From: Amblyornis subalaris
Lineage: Eukaryota > Chordata > Aves > Passeriformes > Ptilonorhynchidae
Reading direction: 5' to 3'
Assembly (NCBI GenBank): GCA_018881555.1
Contig: JACAXG010000018.1
Coordinates: forward strand, 1,177,325-1,241,324
DNA length: 64,000 nt
Below the pieces are notes generated by a model that was not told the DNA's origin, ran no database searches, and saw only the letters and a program-made list of their open reading frames with translations. Positions 27,301 to 42,300 of the stretch are shown in pieces; within the stretch, counting starts at the first letter, position 1, and each line of letters opens with the position of its first letter. The position numbers and the translations under genes are program-made.

Positions 27301-30300
27301 CAAAATCCTAAAGTCTTCGTTGAATTGTCACCCTGTTTTGGCTCTTTTGTGTGTGTTTGTTTGTGTGTGCCTATACACACGTGTGTATATATACTCTGTC
27401 TACAGACACACACAGGGTAAACATTGTAATCATTTCACTTAAATACAGTTTTATTCAAATATATTTGAGATACTCTAAGACTTTTTTCAATTACTCCCAA
27501 TAATGGGGCTCAAACTTGCTTGCTTTGCTCCAAGACCAAGGTTGAAAGAGGTTAGGCTGGAAGAGCAAGTGTTCCATATCCGTGAGAGCATATTGGCATT
27601 TCTCTATCCACCTACTTTGAAAAAAGGATCACAGAAGGACAGCAAAACTATAAGCAAGCTCCAGAATTGCCCATGTAGACTATTCATCAGACCACTTGCA
27701 AAAACAGAACATCCTAATGAACACATCTACCTCATTTGACAACAAAGAAAAGCTCTCTACAGGTAAACATTTTTCAGATGATTCAGAAAACTATTTTAAA
27801 AAACTCAAGTGGCATTGGAAAAAAAGTATTTATTTGTATCTCAACATATTTATTTTTATAAACACTCCTTACACACCGCTGATCTACAATTTCAGCTACA
27901 GTTCACAGAGTATTTTTATCTTTTTGTAGAGACAAAACCATGAACATTGCATGAAGCAGCTTGAATGCCTCAGCAGAAATAGTATTTTAGCATTATCTTT
28001 CACAGTTCAGAGTCTGATTATTCCCATCAGATCAGCACACAAACTTAAATACAAAAACCCAACAACATGAGAAATGTGTTTGAAAAAGCAGAAATAAAAG
28101 ATACTTTACAAGTTACTTTCAAGTATTACTAGCAGTAAAGCAGGATCACCCTTCCCTTTAACTCTAGGGGAAAAAATAAAAGAAGTCTGTACTTCTTTCA
28201 TGCAACATATGTGTTAAACTACCTACAGAGCAGCTTTAAGTAACAACTTGTTTTAAAGGTTTAAAGGTTTGATTCTGTGTTTGAAAATACATTATAAAAT
28301 TACAACCTGCAATTTCATTAATGACAACAAATGTGCAAGCTTAATTGTCTGAGCATGCAACAGAGGTCAAAATAGCTCTGAAATAAGTCTACAGGTTGCA
28401 GATTATAGGTTAATGTTGAACACTAAAAATCTGACAAGGTGACAGGAGTCAAAGGTGGAGTTACTTTTCAACCTTTCAGATCCCATGTATTTTTATTCTT
28501 TCAAAACTGTAGTTGAATAGTTTCTTCCCTTCTTCTCCTGTTTTAGGGTATTAATAAATTCACTCCTTCCTTTTGCTCTACAACTAAATTTCTCTATATA
28601 ATATAAATATAGCTCTAAGTGATGCTCCTTGATTTTCAGCTATATGGAGATGCATCAAGAGAGTAATTTCTAAAATTAAAAATCAATCACCAGTGTTCCT
28701 GTGGTCTGCGTATGAGATCTACTTGTTATTGTTCAAAAAATGAATATACAAAGACAAACATATCCTCAAGAAAGACACTACTTCTTGCAATTATTTCTCC
28801 ATATTCATTTCATATTTAAATTAACTTTTATGGTAGATAGAATACTGACCTCAATATTCTGTAACTATGACAGCAGAGCAAGTTACCAACAAAATTGTAC
28901 TTTGCATCACTTTGTTAGGATAATAAGTGATGGGAAAATGGGAGTTCAGAAATCTCCCAGTTAGTCAATTAGCAGTTTAGTAACTGAACAAATACTCAAG
29001 GAGCTTCACAAACAGTGAGCCAGAACATGATGGTAACCCTGCTGAAAATGGTGGGAATAACCACCAAATCATCCCTACTTCCTTGATTATTCTTCCACAG
29101 CCTTGCTGGCACAACTGTCTGTGCCACAAATCTGACAAGGAAACCTCTCTGGGTTAATACTTCCTCCACCCCAAACAGGTTAATCTCAGGAAACCGATTC
29201 ACACTGCCAATCCAGTTCTCCACATAACCACCCAAACGCTTGTGCAAGCACAACCCATGACTAGGAAGGTGTGTGGAACCATTATGCAACCAGGCTGCAT
29301 AGATGGGGTAGTTTCTTCTTACAGCAGTGACAGATCCGAAGTATTTGTTGTTCTGTAAACTAAAAGACAGAGTTTCTCATTTTTGGTGTCTGAAAAATCT
29401 CCCAGGAGAGCTTCCTTTGACTCGTGCTACAGATTATTTTTAGTTTTTAAACATTGCCTTCAACAATCTCTCCCTTTGTCCACTTTTCCATTCAGCTACA
29501 TGATATCTGCTGCTTCTGCTATCCTCCTTCAACCTGCTGCCTTCACCTCTCCTCACCTTCTCCAGTCAGTGCGCCTCAACTCCACTTCCACTCGATCATG
29601 CAATCTGGAAAGCGAACATTTGCTACTAGACATGGCTTTTTATTTGGGAATTCTGGATGACACATGTAGCATGCATAGAGCAAGATGGCTTTCTGCCCAA
29701 ATATTCCAGTCCTTTCTATTTACACACAACACAAAGTCGGTTTAGAATTTTTAGAATTACCTTTATGCAAAGTTTTGTGGTAATTTCAACTCAAACTGGT
29801 GCATTGCAACTGTCCCTGACGAGAATAGGCGAGGGTTTACAGAAAGGAAAACATGACACTACATAGTACAGAATCACTTGTGAAATAATTTTGCCACACA
29901 CAGATTTCATAATTTCCTGAAGAAAATAAAGAATCCTTGGAGGACTCTTGGTGAACCAGCACTTTAAGAAGCCACAAGTTACAAGATAAGCATCACAAGC
30001 TAAATACATCTAGCACAAAGGAGGACATAAAGCCTTAAGAAGCTATTAAATAGTCCAAACTTACTTCATCAGAAGCAGAGCGAAGACACTGGACAGCAGC
30101 CTGTTTTTTCATTTCCTCTAGTGTTAGATCAGAGCACTTTTTCTTACTCTTTCCCCATTTCTTGTAAGCTCCCTTTTCCCAGCCCAGGAAGATGTCATTC
30201 TCCTAAAATCAAAATAAAGAAATTACATTATTTAAAATACACTAATATCTCAGTACTACAGCAGAACAGGACTACAAATAACATAGTCTTCAAAATAAAA

Positions 30301-33300
30301 CCAACCCCTTTCTATCTGCTAAAAACTACCTTTTGGCAAATTAAAGATTAGTTTGATTACATGAAACTTGCACTTACTATTCAAAAAAGTACATGCATTT
30401 TTCACAGGACATGGAGGCAACTCGCACTTCACTGCAATATTTTCCAATTGCAAAGTATATCCATAAAGGCAGTTTTATGGCCAACTTATGGTTGGATGTA
30501 TTACTGTAATTTACACAAAATATGTTAGAGAGTTTCACTGATCTCTGAAATAATAAGAATGAAAAGTAAATAGTTCAGAGCTAAGATCAAACTTAAGAGA
30601 AAGCTAAACAAGCCAAAAGAAGAAAATGCAATGTTAGATCCCCAAGCCTTCAAGTCAGTCTTACAATGAACATCATTATGGCTACAGATAGGAGTACCTG
30701 TCATAAAATAAACCTGAACTAATTTCAGAAGAAAATTCAGATAACTGAGAAGTGAGGGTGAGTGGGTGGGGTTGGCTTCTCACACATGTAAGAACAATGA
30801 AAAACAATACAATCAAGGTAGAATGCTGTTGTATCATATGCAATCATCTGAAGATATGTAACATCCCTTTTATATGCCTTTTCAGAATTTACAAAATTTA
30901 TTATTAGACTTGCTTGTTCTTCGTTGTCTGTTCACATATATACACATGATTTCCCATATTCATCTCATGAAAGAAATATTCTGGCTACCAGTAAAATAGT
31001 CTTGAACATCTTATAATGTATGCTGGTCTAAATCATCTTCTTCAGAGAGCTCCACAAACACCTGATGCTTTTCAGCTTACCTGTTTCAACCCTTTCAACA
31101 CATCTGTTACTGCTCCCAAAGAAAACCAGGCTAAGGCCTACCCTCATTTAAAAGAACTCTTAATTCCCCATGGTTTCAAAATAAAGTAAAAACGAGTTGC
31201 CAGTGAAAATAATTGTCCCTGTGGAATCAAAGAACAAGATGGAAAAAAAAGGGGGCAGAGAGAGACCAATCATTTTCAGAAGCAGCCACTGAAGGCCTGC
31301 CATTTGTGACTTCACATGACAGAAACCCTCATGAAGGAGCAGAGCAATCTGCTAGATTTACTTCTTAAAAAGTCTTACTTGAGCACCAAAAGTGGTGAAT
31401 TGCATTTAGTGCTGAAAGAACAAAAAGCTACCAGTCACTCTGTTTCTCCTAGTACTTGTGCAAGGTGTCAGTGATTCATTTAAAACAAAGAATTCGAACA
31501 GGCTACTGTACTGTTATTAGAAGGACTAACAAAAAGAAATAATAGGGAAAAAAAAAAAATTATCAGAAAATAGATTTAATAGACTGTGCATATCTACAAT
31601 TCATTTTTAAGAAATAAATTTTTAAGTCTTTTCCAAAACTGCGGTTTATATATTTCTTTATATAACGAGGCAGTAGAGCACACTAACTCTTCCCAATATT
31701 CATGTGAAAGCAAACAAACTGATGAGAATCATCTCCCCCCCACCAGCTCCCAAACCCTGTCCAGCTCATTCACATGGGCAAAACTGTGAAAGAAAAAATA
31801 CAGACCCATTTGCATGGGTGAAAATCCAGGTACACCAGCAAATGTGCACTGGGTTAACTTCATTTATTCTGGGTTTAAGTGGAAAGTTCATTAAGACAAC
31901 ATCTACAGTAGGAAAACATACCCAAAATGCTATACATTACTGATTTCTCTATGCTAACAAAGCTTTGCTTTGTACTGGTACATTACAGCTTTACCAACTA
32001 TCTGTCAGCAGAGTAGCAAGAACCTTCATCCTCACAGAAATTTATAAAGTATTTAATTCAGTTCTTCACACATGTAATTTGAAAGACATCTGACACTTGT
32101 CTACAAACTTTGACAGTTTTCAATTTTTAAAAGCTGAAAAATCTCTTTTAAAAAGATACATCCAATTTTTTTAATGGGGGAAGGGAGGCTAAATGGAATT
32201 CTCTCTCAGGCCCCCACCCCAGAGCTGTGGTATCATGGTCTCATCCCTCCTTCCAGAGTGAGTTGTTTGTGCAATCTTGTAACAGCACGGCTTGTCTTTC
32301 AGGATGCAGCGACTGAGGATGGAGCTCCAACAGAATCCTCATTTTCTTTCTACCTCTTCATACAATACACACAAAAAAATTTTCTGGACACACGGTTTTC
32401 AGTCACACCTGGCTGCCAAGTTTAAAACTTGGGTTTGGATTTTTTTCCTGGACAAACTTGTTAATTTTTTAGCCTCAGATTTTACAAGACTAGCAAACAC
32501 CACAGATTACAGCCATTCCATGCAAAATTTTGCAGTTTAGAATCCTCATCTAAACTACAGTATTTATAGTATTTATATGTATTTGATATAGCCTAAGTTA
32601 CTGAGGATCTTGCACCTTCTGCACACGAATCAAACACCACACCCATAAAACATTACAGGACATGAAGAAAAAAAAATCCTTAGGTGTAATTCTTGTGTAT
32701 CAGAAGCACTCTGGATCAAATACAAAAAATAAATTAAAAAAAAAATTACAGTAAAATGCCTGAGAAACAAGAAAATGTAACACACCCTAGAGAGGGAGTT
32801 TGTAGAAGAGTGAGACACAAACAGAGTAATTCTCTGCTTTTATGACTAAATTGACAATAAAAAAAGGCAGGAAGAAGGACAACTCAGCAGTGCCAAATGG
32901 TTGAAATTAGTCAAATTAGTCTATTAATTTTTTTTCCTCTCTTTTTCTGTTTCCCGTGGTTAGCAGTCCATCAATAGATTTACTCCTCGGACTGAAAAGT
33001 ATAAAGTCCATGACAAACAGGAAAGAAAGCAGTTCAACCAAACATTCTGTATGCATGAAGACAAGTAAACTAGTTCGTCCACGTGGAAAGAATAACCAAG
33101 GACTTCTGATCTCCTCACCTACTAGATGCCTTCATTTACCTTGTTTCCTAACAGAACTAGAGATCATAAAATAATGCTCGTTTTAATGCAAGTGCTCTAC
33201 CATAACTTTGAATCTTTGCAATGCTATTCAGGGGTCACTCAACATCTCACAAAACCAATGCCACTCCAAACTTAGAGATTTAAAAACTGTGCATACACAC

Positions 33301-36300
33301 AGAAGACAAGCTAAAATTGGGCTTACAAAATTCTAATATTCAAACCAGACTAGCACTAATTAAATTTTTAAGAGATGACCATCCAATATTAAACAAATAT
33401 CATAAGAAAGCTGATGCTATCTGGATACTGAAAAAAACCCCAAGTTTGAATATCTAAACTGCTATTTAAACATCTATTCTTCAGAGTCCTACAATCCCCT
33501 ACCTAACACAAAACTAGATAATTTCACTAAAAATTTTTAATTGTGAAGACACTGAAAGAGCAAAGTTTCATGACAAGAATAACTTCAGAACTATAAACAT
33601 GGCCAAAAAAACATTGGTGAAGTATCTGTATTCTTCACACTAATGCTGCCTTAAGAAATCCAGTATTTTGAGTGCTTGATTCAATTTTAAATTAAGACAC
33701 AGGCACAAATTTTAGAAAGAGATTTTGAAATGGTTTATCCTATTCTACTATGCAACAGTAGCAATTCCACCGCTTCCCTCCACACTACCAAGAAAATGGA
33801 GAAGCAAAAAAAAAGCAAGTTTGGTAGTGATTCTCCTTTCATTTTCTGTAAAGAGAAATACCTGCTATCCGTAAGAAAACAAATGTGACACCTTGTGATA
33901 AGACTAAAATAAAATCATTAAGAAGCTCATAGTCTACATAAATGGCAACATTAGAAAGGGAAACATGACCCTTATTTTTAAAAAAAAAGAAAAAAGGAAG
34001 ACTTAGGGAACTACAGGCAAGTCAGTGTCACTTCTGTGCCCAGCAAGATTATGGAGCAGATCATCCTAGAAACTGTACTAGGGCACATGGAAAAAAGGAG
34101 GTGATTGGTGATAGACAACATGGCTTCACTGGGGGCAGATCATGCCTGACAAATTTGGTGGCCTTCTATGACGTGATTCCTGCTTTAGTGCACAAGGGAA
34201 GAGCAGATGACATCAACAACCTTGATTTGTGCAAAGCGTGTGACGCTGTCCCACATGACATGCTTGTCTCTAAGCTGGAAAGATGTGGATTTGACAGATG
34301 GACCACTCACTGAATGAGGAATTGGCTGGATGGTCAGACTCCCAGAGTTGTGGTCAATGGCTTGATGTCCAAGTGGAGACCAGTGACAAGTGGTGTTTCC
34401 CTGGGTCTGTATTGGTGCTGTTTAACATCTTTGTCAGCAACATGGGCAGTGGGATCAAGTGCTCCCTCAGCAAGCTGTCAATGACACCAAACTGTGTGGT
34501 GTAGTTGACACACTGTAGGGAAGGAATGCCATCCAGAGGGACCTGGACAGGCTTGAGATGTGGACCTGTGTGAACCCCAAGTTCAACAAGGCCAAGTGCA
34601 AGGTACTCCACTCAGGTTGGGACAATCACAAACACAAATCCAGGCTGGGCAGAGAAAGGATCAACACCCAAGGTAAAGGACTTAGGGCTGTTGGTCAACA
34701 AGAAGTTGAACATGAGCTGGCAATGTGCACTCACAGCCCAGAAGGACAACTGTGTCTCGGGCTGCATCAAAAGCAGCATGGCCAGCAGGCTGAGGAAGGT
34801 GATTCTGGCCGTCTGTCCCCTCTCAGGAGACCCCACCCATAGTGCTGCATCCCAGGTCTGTCCCCCACATGAGAGGGACATGGATCTGTTGAAGTGAGTC
34901 CAGAGAAGGGCCACAAGAGGGCTGGAGCACCTCTGCTGTGAAGATAGGCTGAGAGAGTTAAGGTTGCTCAGCCTAGAGAAGGCTCCACGGAGACCTTACA
35001 GCACCCTCCAGTACCTGAAGGTCCTAGAGAAGAGCTGGGGAGGGACTTTTGACAAGGGTATGTAGTGATAGCACAAGGGGGAATGGCTTTAAAGTGAAGG
35101 AGGGCAGGTTTAGATTAGATATTAGAAAGAAATTCTTTACTCTGAGGGTTGTAAGACACTGGAAAGGCTGCCCAGAGAAGTTGTGGCTGCCTCTTCCCTG
35201 GAGGTGTTCAAGGCCAGGTTAGATGGGGGTCTGAGCAACCCAGTCTAGCGGAACGAATCCCTACCCAGGGGGCTTGGAACTAGATGGTCTTTAAGGTCCC
35301 TTCAAACCAAAACATTCAACAATTCCACGACAAATTACATCCAAAAAAAAATAGGTCCTCACTGCCTCTAGGAGGATGTCACAGTTGAGAATTTGGGGAA
35401 AACTGCAACAGATCACAAATGTACTGCATCTTTAAGATTATTCAACAAGCAGAATATATAAAGACCTTCAGTGATCTTGCCTGAAAAAACACTTCCACTG
35501 AACTGAGATTCAGGAAAAACTCTCATGGATTGCTTAAAGCCACAGCAATGGATAACTTTTCGTAATGAAATTTATTATAATTACTGAGAAAGGTCTGAAG
35601 GGCCAGGATCACCTTAGACATTCCTTACAGGCTGCCTCAGACTGAGACAAAGATATAGACATAATACATAGGTGAGACAGTTCAGAAGAAAACATAAGAA
35701 CAATGGCTCAAACTCAGCTTATATGCCCCAAAGGAAATGCAACAAGAGTTCAGCAGACAAAGAGCACACTTTCAGAGAGCAGCATAGGTTTTCTTCATGG
35801 CAAAAAAACATTGCTAACACAGAATAGAGAGAACTGGGAAACATTCTTTAATGTTAGATAATTACTCCAAATCCAGGTATTACCAGGAAAAGAATTCATT
35901 TTTGCCTTTTAGTGAAGTCTAAGGGAACCATGTAACCACTACAGTCACCTCTTTCCCACTTGCCACAACTGGAACATTACAATCCTGTGGAGCCAGACTG
36001 TAACAGGACAGCTGATAATGTATCAGATCACAACATGCACTGCTACGACCTCAGGGTCCACAGGGTATTCGGGACTGATGGCAGCCAGGGAAGAATTCTA
36101 CCTATTAAAACTAATCAATCCCAATATAAAATCCTGTAATCTGAGTTTCCATCAATTATAAACTTTTGCTTATAATCCTACCAACTTGAAAGTGCAGTCT
36201 ATGTGATGTTCACTGGTTAGAAGTTACTTGTAGGCTAAAACTAAGCAGAAGAAATTTGTCACGCCCACTCCAAAGGATGAGAGAACATGCAAATGCTGCA

Positions 36301-39300
36301 TCTGTTGAAATCTTATGTTTGTTGAGCAGGCTGTCTTTAGACTTCTCCCATTAAAGTAAAAGCAGAAAAGAAGAAAATTCAGCAAGGCTATAGCTACAGC
36401 TATAAAGACTTCATTTTACTTACAGGTCTGACTTACACTGCAGAAAAGAAAGCCAGGAGCTCAAAAGAAACTGTCACTACAGAGTCAAGGTGTCTGAAAG
36501 GGACATGTCATGACTGGAGAAGTTATCTGATAGCATTTATGGTTGCTTTCTTGGATTTAGAAATAAAGTTGTGTGGCAAGCATCCCAAACCACTGTAATC
36601 ATCTGATTTCAGAGAATATAGGCAGCATACATCTATGCTTGGAGAAACGTGGCAAGTGTACTGTCATGCAATGGTCTATACACAAAGAACACGAAGGAAG
36701 TAGTTCAGTTATCCCCAGAATTCCTAACAGTACAATTGTATCAGCACAGAGATGGCAGCAAATAAATCCTGGCTGTTAGAAGGACTCACCAGCCTGGTAC
36801 TTGAGCTTGTATCTCTTGCTTTGCATTATGTAAGCCTTTGTGAGAATACATTAGTAGTCACAGTTTAACAATAAAAAAGGAACGAGCAGTTCAACATGAT
36901 CACTCACACCAATGCAAACACAGCAGAGAGGCTGGAAATAAAGTTTCTCAGATAACCACAGTCCTTGAGAACTAACGCTTTTCCTTTGCACTTTAACACA
37001 TGAGCTGGAGCTGACTACCCTGGAACCTGTACAGTTTGCACAAATACCATGCCCCTGCGAACCTACTACTGAGCTCCAATCCCTGCCACCAAAATTCCCA
37101 GTCCTAAAATGGAATAGAGAATACAAATGCATAATCCATGATATTTCACACCTATCCCACGTCTAACAATCACCAGAGAGAGAAATACAGAACAGATCGG
37201 TTATCACATAATTAACAAGCCAAATACCAACTAAAAATCAATAAATAAGTTTTCTGAGTTTTACTGTAAAGACATTTCAGTCATCTTCCACAGCCGAATC
37301 AAAGAGGAATCCATACCCACACAATTTTTCTTACCAAATTAATATCGTACACAAAAAAATTACTTTCCAAAGTTTCAGTTATTTAGTCCTCAGCTATAGT
37401 TCCCCCTTCCTAGAAAGGGATGGGTGACAAGACCACAGCTAAGTTTTCCTCCATGAACTTTTAAACTTAGTTATCTGAGCTTTTAGAAAATAGTTTAGCT
37501 TTTGTTAATTAATAAGCTTTTTGGGCACATTAATTTCAGGATATAGTACCATTTCCTAAATATGATAAATTGGTCCTTTCTTCAGTTTACAGTTTTATGT
37601 ATGAGAAAAAGAGGGGGTTTATTCCCAATGCTGCAAACATACGCATTTGAGTAATCTAAGGATTTCAAATTCATTATATAAAAAAAGTACAGCCTCAAGT
37701 CTTGGTCTCACAGTTCCACTTCCTACCTAACTTTTCTTCATACACTGATTTCCACAACTTGAATTTTACATACTTAGTTCAGGCAACGACTAAAAAACTA
37801 TGGTCAGAAAATTTTAAAAAATGTTCCTAGAAGACTGTTATACAGCTTAACAAGCAGTAACACAAACACAAACTAAACAGAACATGTTTTGCATTCAAGA
37901 AATTTACTTCCACATACTGCTGGTGAACTTGGAAATTTACTGACTCTTGTGTGCAGCAGTCACACAGCATCTCCCTACTGTAGCTGAACCCACTCTGAAT
38001 ATTGTAATGCATTAAGAAAACTGCTGTTTGAGTGACTCAAAGGTATTTCTTAAGGGTGACAGAAGAACAGGTGTAATTATTCTAGAAGCAGCAGTGTCAT
38101 TTTTGTCAAAGAGGCATACCAGCCAGATTAACATTTAACACAGGGTTAGTGGAGTACAGAGGACCAAATCCTCCTTTCTCCTCCTATCTTTAGGTTATGG
38201 ATGAGATCTTCATTTCAAGACACATACAAAACCCCACAACCTCTTCCCCCAAAAAATACACATATGAAAAACTAATATGTATTACTAGAACATAAATTCA
38301 GACATCAGGTCCCTCTACTGGGTTAATATGGGATGGCAGGAGAACAAATATTCCATATTCCACTGGATCTGGGAACCTAGCAAGTGCATCCCAAGTGCAG
38401 TCGCCAAAGTGTCCTGTGTCATCAACACATGCAAGCGAAACACAGATATCCCCATCCCGGGGCAAAAGGGATAGGCCAAAAGTATTTATGGAGTTAAAAC
38501 CACAAGCTAAAGCCCTAAAATATATCACACATGGGCTGAGGTGTCTCTTCCACTGCTCTCTTCTCTTAATACAAAAAGTAAAACTACATTTTGGACTTTA
38601 AATATGTAAGTGATAATGATGAAAGAGCAAGAATAAAAACTATGATCAGAGTCAGCAGAAGCGCAGCTATCATTCTGAAGACTTTTTATGCCTCCATGTA
38701 AAAGATTACCTGAATGGAACTACTTCAAATCAGTCTACAAATAATTAGTTGTCCAGCATGAAAGCCTCCCTAATAAAAATTAAAAAATCAAAACTAAAAA
38801 TCTCATCCTGGTCACAGATGTACTTAGTTTGCAGTGCAATAGCTAATTAATTCTGAGAGTTAGGAAAGTATTACCTTAAAAAAAAAAAAAAAAAAGGACT
38901 TTTACTTCTGAGGGTCAGAAAAAAACTGTTAGCTTCCAAAAATGAGTTGAAAGAAGTAGATCAAAAGCAACAGAAGACACTGGATATGGAAAGTATGCAT
39001 AACAAATGCATTTAGATCTTCCGCCTGCATGACCAAAGGCTTACAAACAAAGCCTTTATCTCACAGAGTGTCTAGCCGTTGGGGTTAGGTTTTGGGTTTT
39101 TTTAAATAAAGGCTCTATCCCTTCAAAAGGGAGAACAGTCTACAGGAACAAGTCTACAGCTCTAAACCACAAATTTGTTATATTCAAAACCAGCTAGGCT
39201 TACAAATAGTATATGAAAGATACAACACATAACACTGATTTTAATACTGCACAAATAAAGATCAATGAAATAATGTTTCACACAAAATATATTTTAAGGC

Positions 39301-42300
39301 AATGCCTTCTGCTTCACACAGATTATGCTATCTTAATGCAATATTTACTGTATCACAAACTGTTTGAGAACACATGCATCTACAAATACACCTTTAATTA
39401 GCACTTAAACAACAATCAGAAATCTTAAAAGCACCTAGTTGGTTTGTCACCAGGAAACTAAGAGCAAAGTATTCAGACGAAAAATCAGTCTAGTGTGAAG
39501 TCAAAAGGCTGTCTCAAAATGTTCAGATCTTCACAAACAGCAATTCTGTGGGTCCCCAAATGTTAAAAACTTGACAACAATTTCATGATTTTCCGCTTAA
39601 TTTCTCAGTTATTTCAAAGAAAATTCAGTAATAAAATGCAAATGACAAAAGCATGTACACTTAGCAAAAACATTCTACACTTTACTTATATTAAACAGTC
39701 CGTAGATCCATACCAATTTTATAAGGTTTTCCTTAATGGACCAAAAGTGACTAAAAGGTCATCTACCTCAGCTCAAAACACCAGTGGTTTCCAAACACTT
39801 TGAAGAGAGACCATTGATAGGCCTCAAATCTTAAAAAAAGCCAAACCAAACAAAAAAACCCCCTACCACACCTCAATAATGAATATGTTATATAACATGG
39901 TTCAAGAGATTTCTTTAGTAATTTAGGCCATGTAGACATCTAATATGTGTATAAATCAATTTGAGAATCATGTTCCCTAGAAAGACTGTAAGTAAGCAAC
40001 ATCTTTCTTTATAGGAAAAAAAAGGGCAAGTCTACCACTGAAGTCCTTACTTGTCTTCTGATACAACAAACCTAAACTAGCCACAAAACACCCAAAACTA
40101 TTTCTATGAACTGTATCACAGGAATCAAGGAAAATGTGCAAACCCAATCCATACCATCTTTGTATTTTCTGCTCCATGAGTCAATGCTGGGGGAAAAAAA
40201 TCCCAAAGAGCCTCCTCCTTCCGCCCACTTAAACCCACCCACCAGCAATATCATTGCTGCCAAAAAAACTCGAGGGGAGAGGGAAATTTAAAAAAAAAAG
40301 AAAAAATAGTGCACAGTAAGAATGAAGGTCTTCTTAAGAACTTTTACATCTTAAGCTTTTAGACTCATTTCCAAGAGTAGCAAGTAAGGCTCGCGTAAGA
40401 ATTGTGCTTTAGGTGCCAACAATAACTAAGTTACCTTCAGTCCTAGAATATTTAAAAACAAAAGAAAACAAAAACCAAACATTTATCGTGTCTACATTTA
40501 AAGGATGTTACAGTAATTCTTGATAGGTATGTATAACATATGTATAACCATAGCAGTCCTGAAGACCCTGGCACCACAGTACAATTAACCAAGATTCCTT
40601 TCTTGAAAGTTGTCTAGTCCTTTGAAATACAGTTGGGCAAAACACATTGGCTTATAAATTTTCCCAATATTTTAATAGCTACTTCAGTTTAAGCCAATGA
40701 GTCAGAATAGAAACTGCAAACATTTGGTTGCAGTGTATTAGCGTTTTACTTTCACCTATGTTTTCTGTACTTGCAAAAACCTGCTATCAACTCTCTGGAA
40801 ACCCATGACTTACTACTCTAACATTTCGTGATACTGAGCCTGGATCCATAAAATGATACCCAACACAGACCATTCTAACTGGGCAAGGTATAGAATTCAC
40901 ACCAGTAACAAAACCAAACACAACACAGAAAGAAACCCTCTCATCCTCACACACACACAAAAAAAAGGGAAGGAAACCCAAGTCAACCCCCACACACAGA
41001 TCCTTAATCTTATCTTCTATTCAGACATCAAACTAGCTCACTATACGGAAATAGGTAATATTGAAGAAAGCCCCACAAGTCTGCATCAGAGTAACACCGG
41101 AGAAAGTCACAGAAGTCTGCATCAGAATCACGACCAAATGAGAATCAAGACCACATATTAAACATTACTAACAGAGCAGAAGAGAATATCCTGCTTATTC
41201 TCAAAAATAACCCTGAAGACCTAATCAATTGAGACTCCCATAGTCAATCGAGACTACCATATTATTTTGAAATTCTTATTTTAAATGTAAACAGAAGTGA
41301 CCGATAATGTGACAACAACGATACGTTAAATAGCTGGATATGCCTAGTAAGGTTGGGAATGTTTCTTTTCACCTATTTTTGATACTAAATCTTTTTGTAC
41401 TTACCTGACAGAACCTCAGTTCAGACTTTGGAGTTCCATTTCTCTACACTTGATGACACCACAACGCTACAAAGAAAGCACTGAAGGAGGCTCCCTGAAG
41501 CAACTAAAACAGTGCTAATGATGCCATCAGCATTCTGAAGTAGAAAGAAGGATCTTTCTCCAGTTTGTAACATTTCTAATGAACATGACAGTGTCTGTAA
41601 GATTAAAATTTGTCCTCTTCACTCCCACCCCCTAAGAAAGTAAATCGCAATGGATTGCTCCTATACATAATCCCATTGTGACATCCCCTCATTCCTTCTA
41701 ACATGCTCAAAATAAAAGTCACTGCTGTATTTTGAGGAAAAGGAGATGGCTACTCACTCTTCACAAAAACAGAGTTCTAAAAGCAAAGAATCATAGAATT
41801 ATAGAACAGCCCAGGCTGGAAGGGACCTCAAAAAATCATGTGGTCTACCCTTCCAAGGGAAAAGGAGCCTAGGCAAGACTATCTATCACCCTACTGCATC
41901 TCAAAAACCTCCAGCAATAGGGATTCTATTCCATTCCTGAGGAGGTTGTTCCAATGGATGACTGTTCTCACTACACAAAAAAATGAGAAAAAGAAAAAAA
42001 TTCTCGTATCAAGATGAAACTCCACCGAGTGCAATGTATACCCATTGTCTCTTGTCTTCTCCATGGGAGGCAAGTGCCTCTGTCCTTTTTGAAGCTGTCC
42101 TCTAAGTTGGAGAGAAATCATTGCAACAAGCACACTACTGAGAACAGTTCTCTCCCTGCAAATTCTGTCATCTTTCTTAAGAATTAAAGGAATTGCATAG
42201 GAGAAAAAATTCCTGAGATGCCAAGGACCAAATCTTCAATGGGAATTACATTCTGAGTTACAGAAGCTTAGCAACTATAAGTATTATACTCCTAAATTAC

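Larger units (their letters stand above)
17132..30064 (-). other. Intron 2 of KIAA0232
   Basis: The ends are GTAAGT and GTGCAG. A 12.9-kb AT-rich intron holding two CR1 fragments (21392-21475, 24541-24701), short simple repeats (GA run at about 22471, CAA run at about 25993, GT-rich at about 27340-27400) and an unassigned open stretch at 28996-29360. No second gene is supported. Confidence 0.85.

Noticed and set aside
38608..38684. C/D-box snoRNA-like arrangement on the plus strand (ATGATGA at 38616-38622, CTGA at 38675-38678, flanking AAGT/ACTT)
   Set aside because: The terminal stem is only four pairs and is set away from the boxes, no clear C' or D' is seen, and it lies antisense to the host gene, whereas intronic snoRNAs normally share the host strand.
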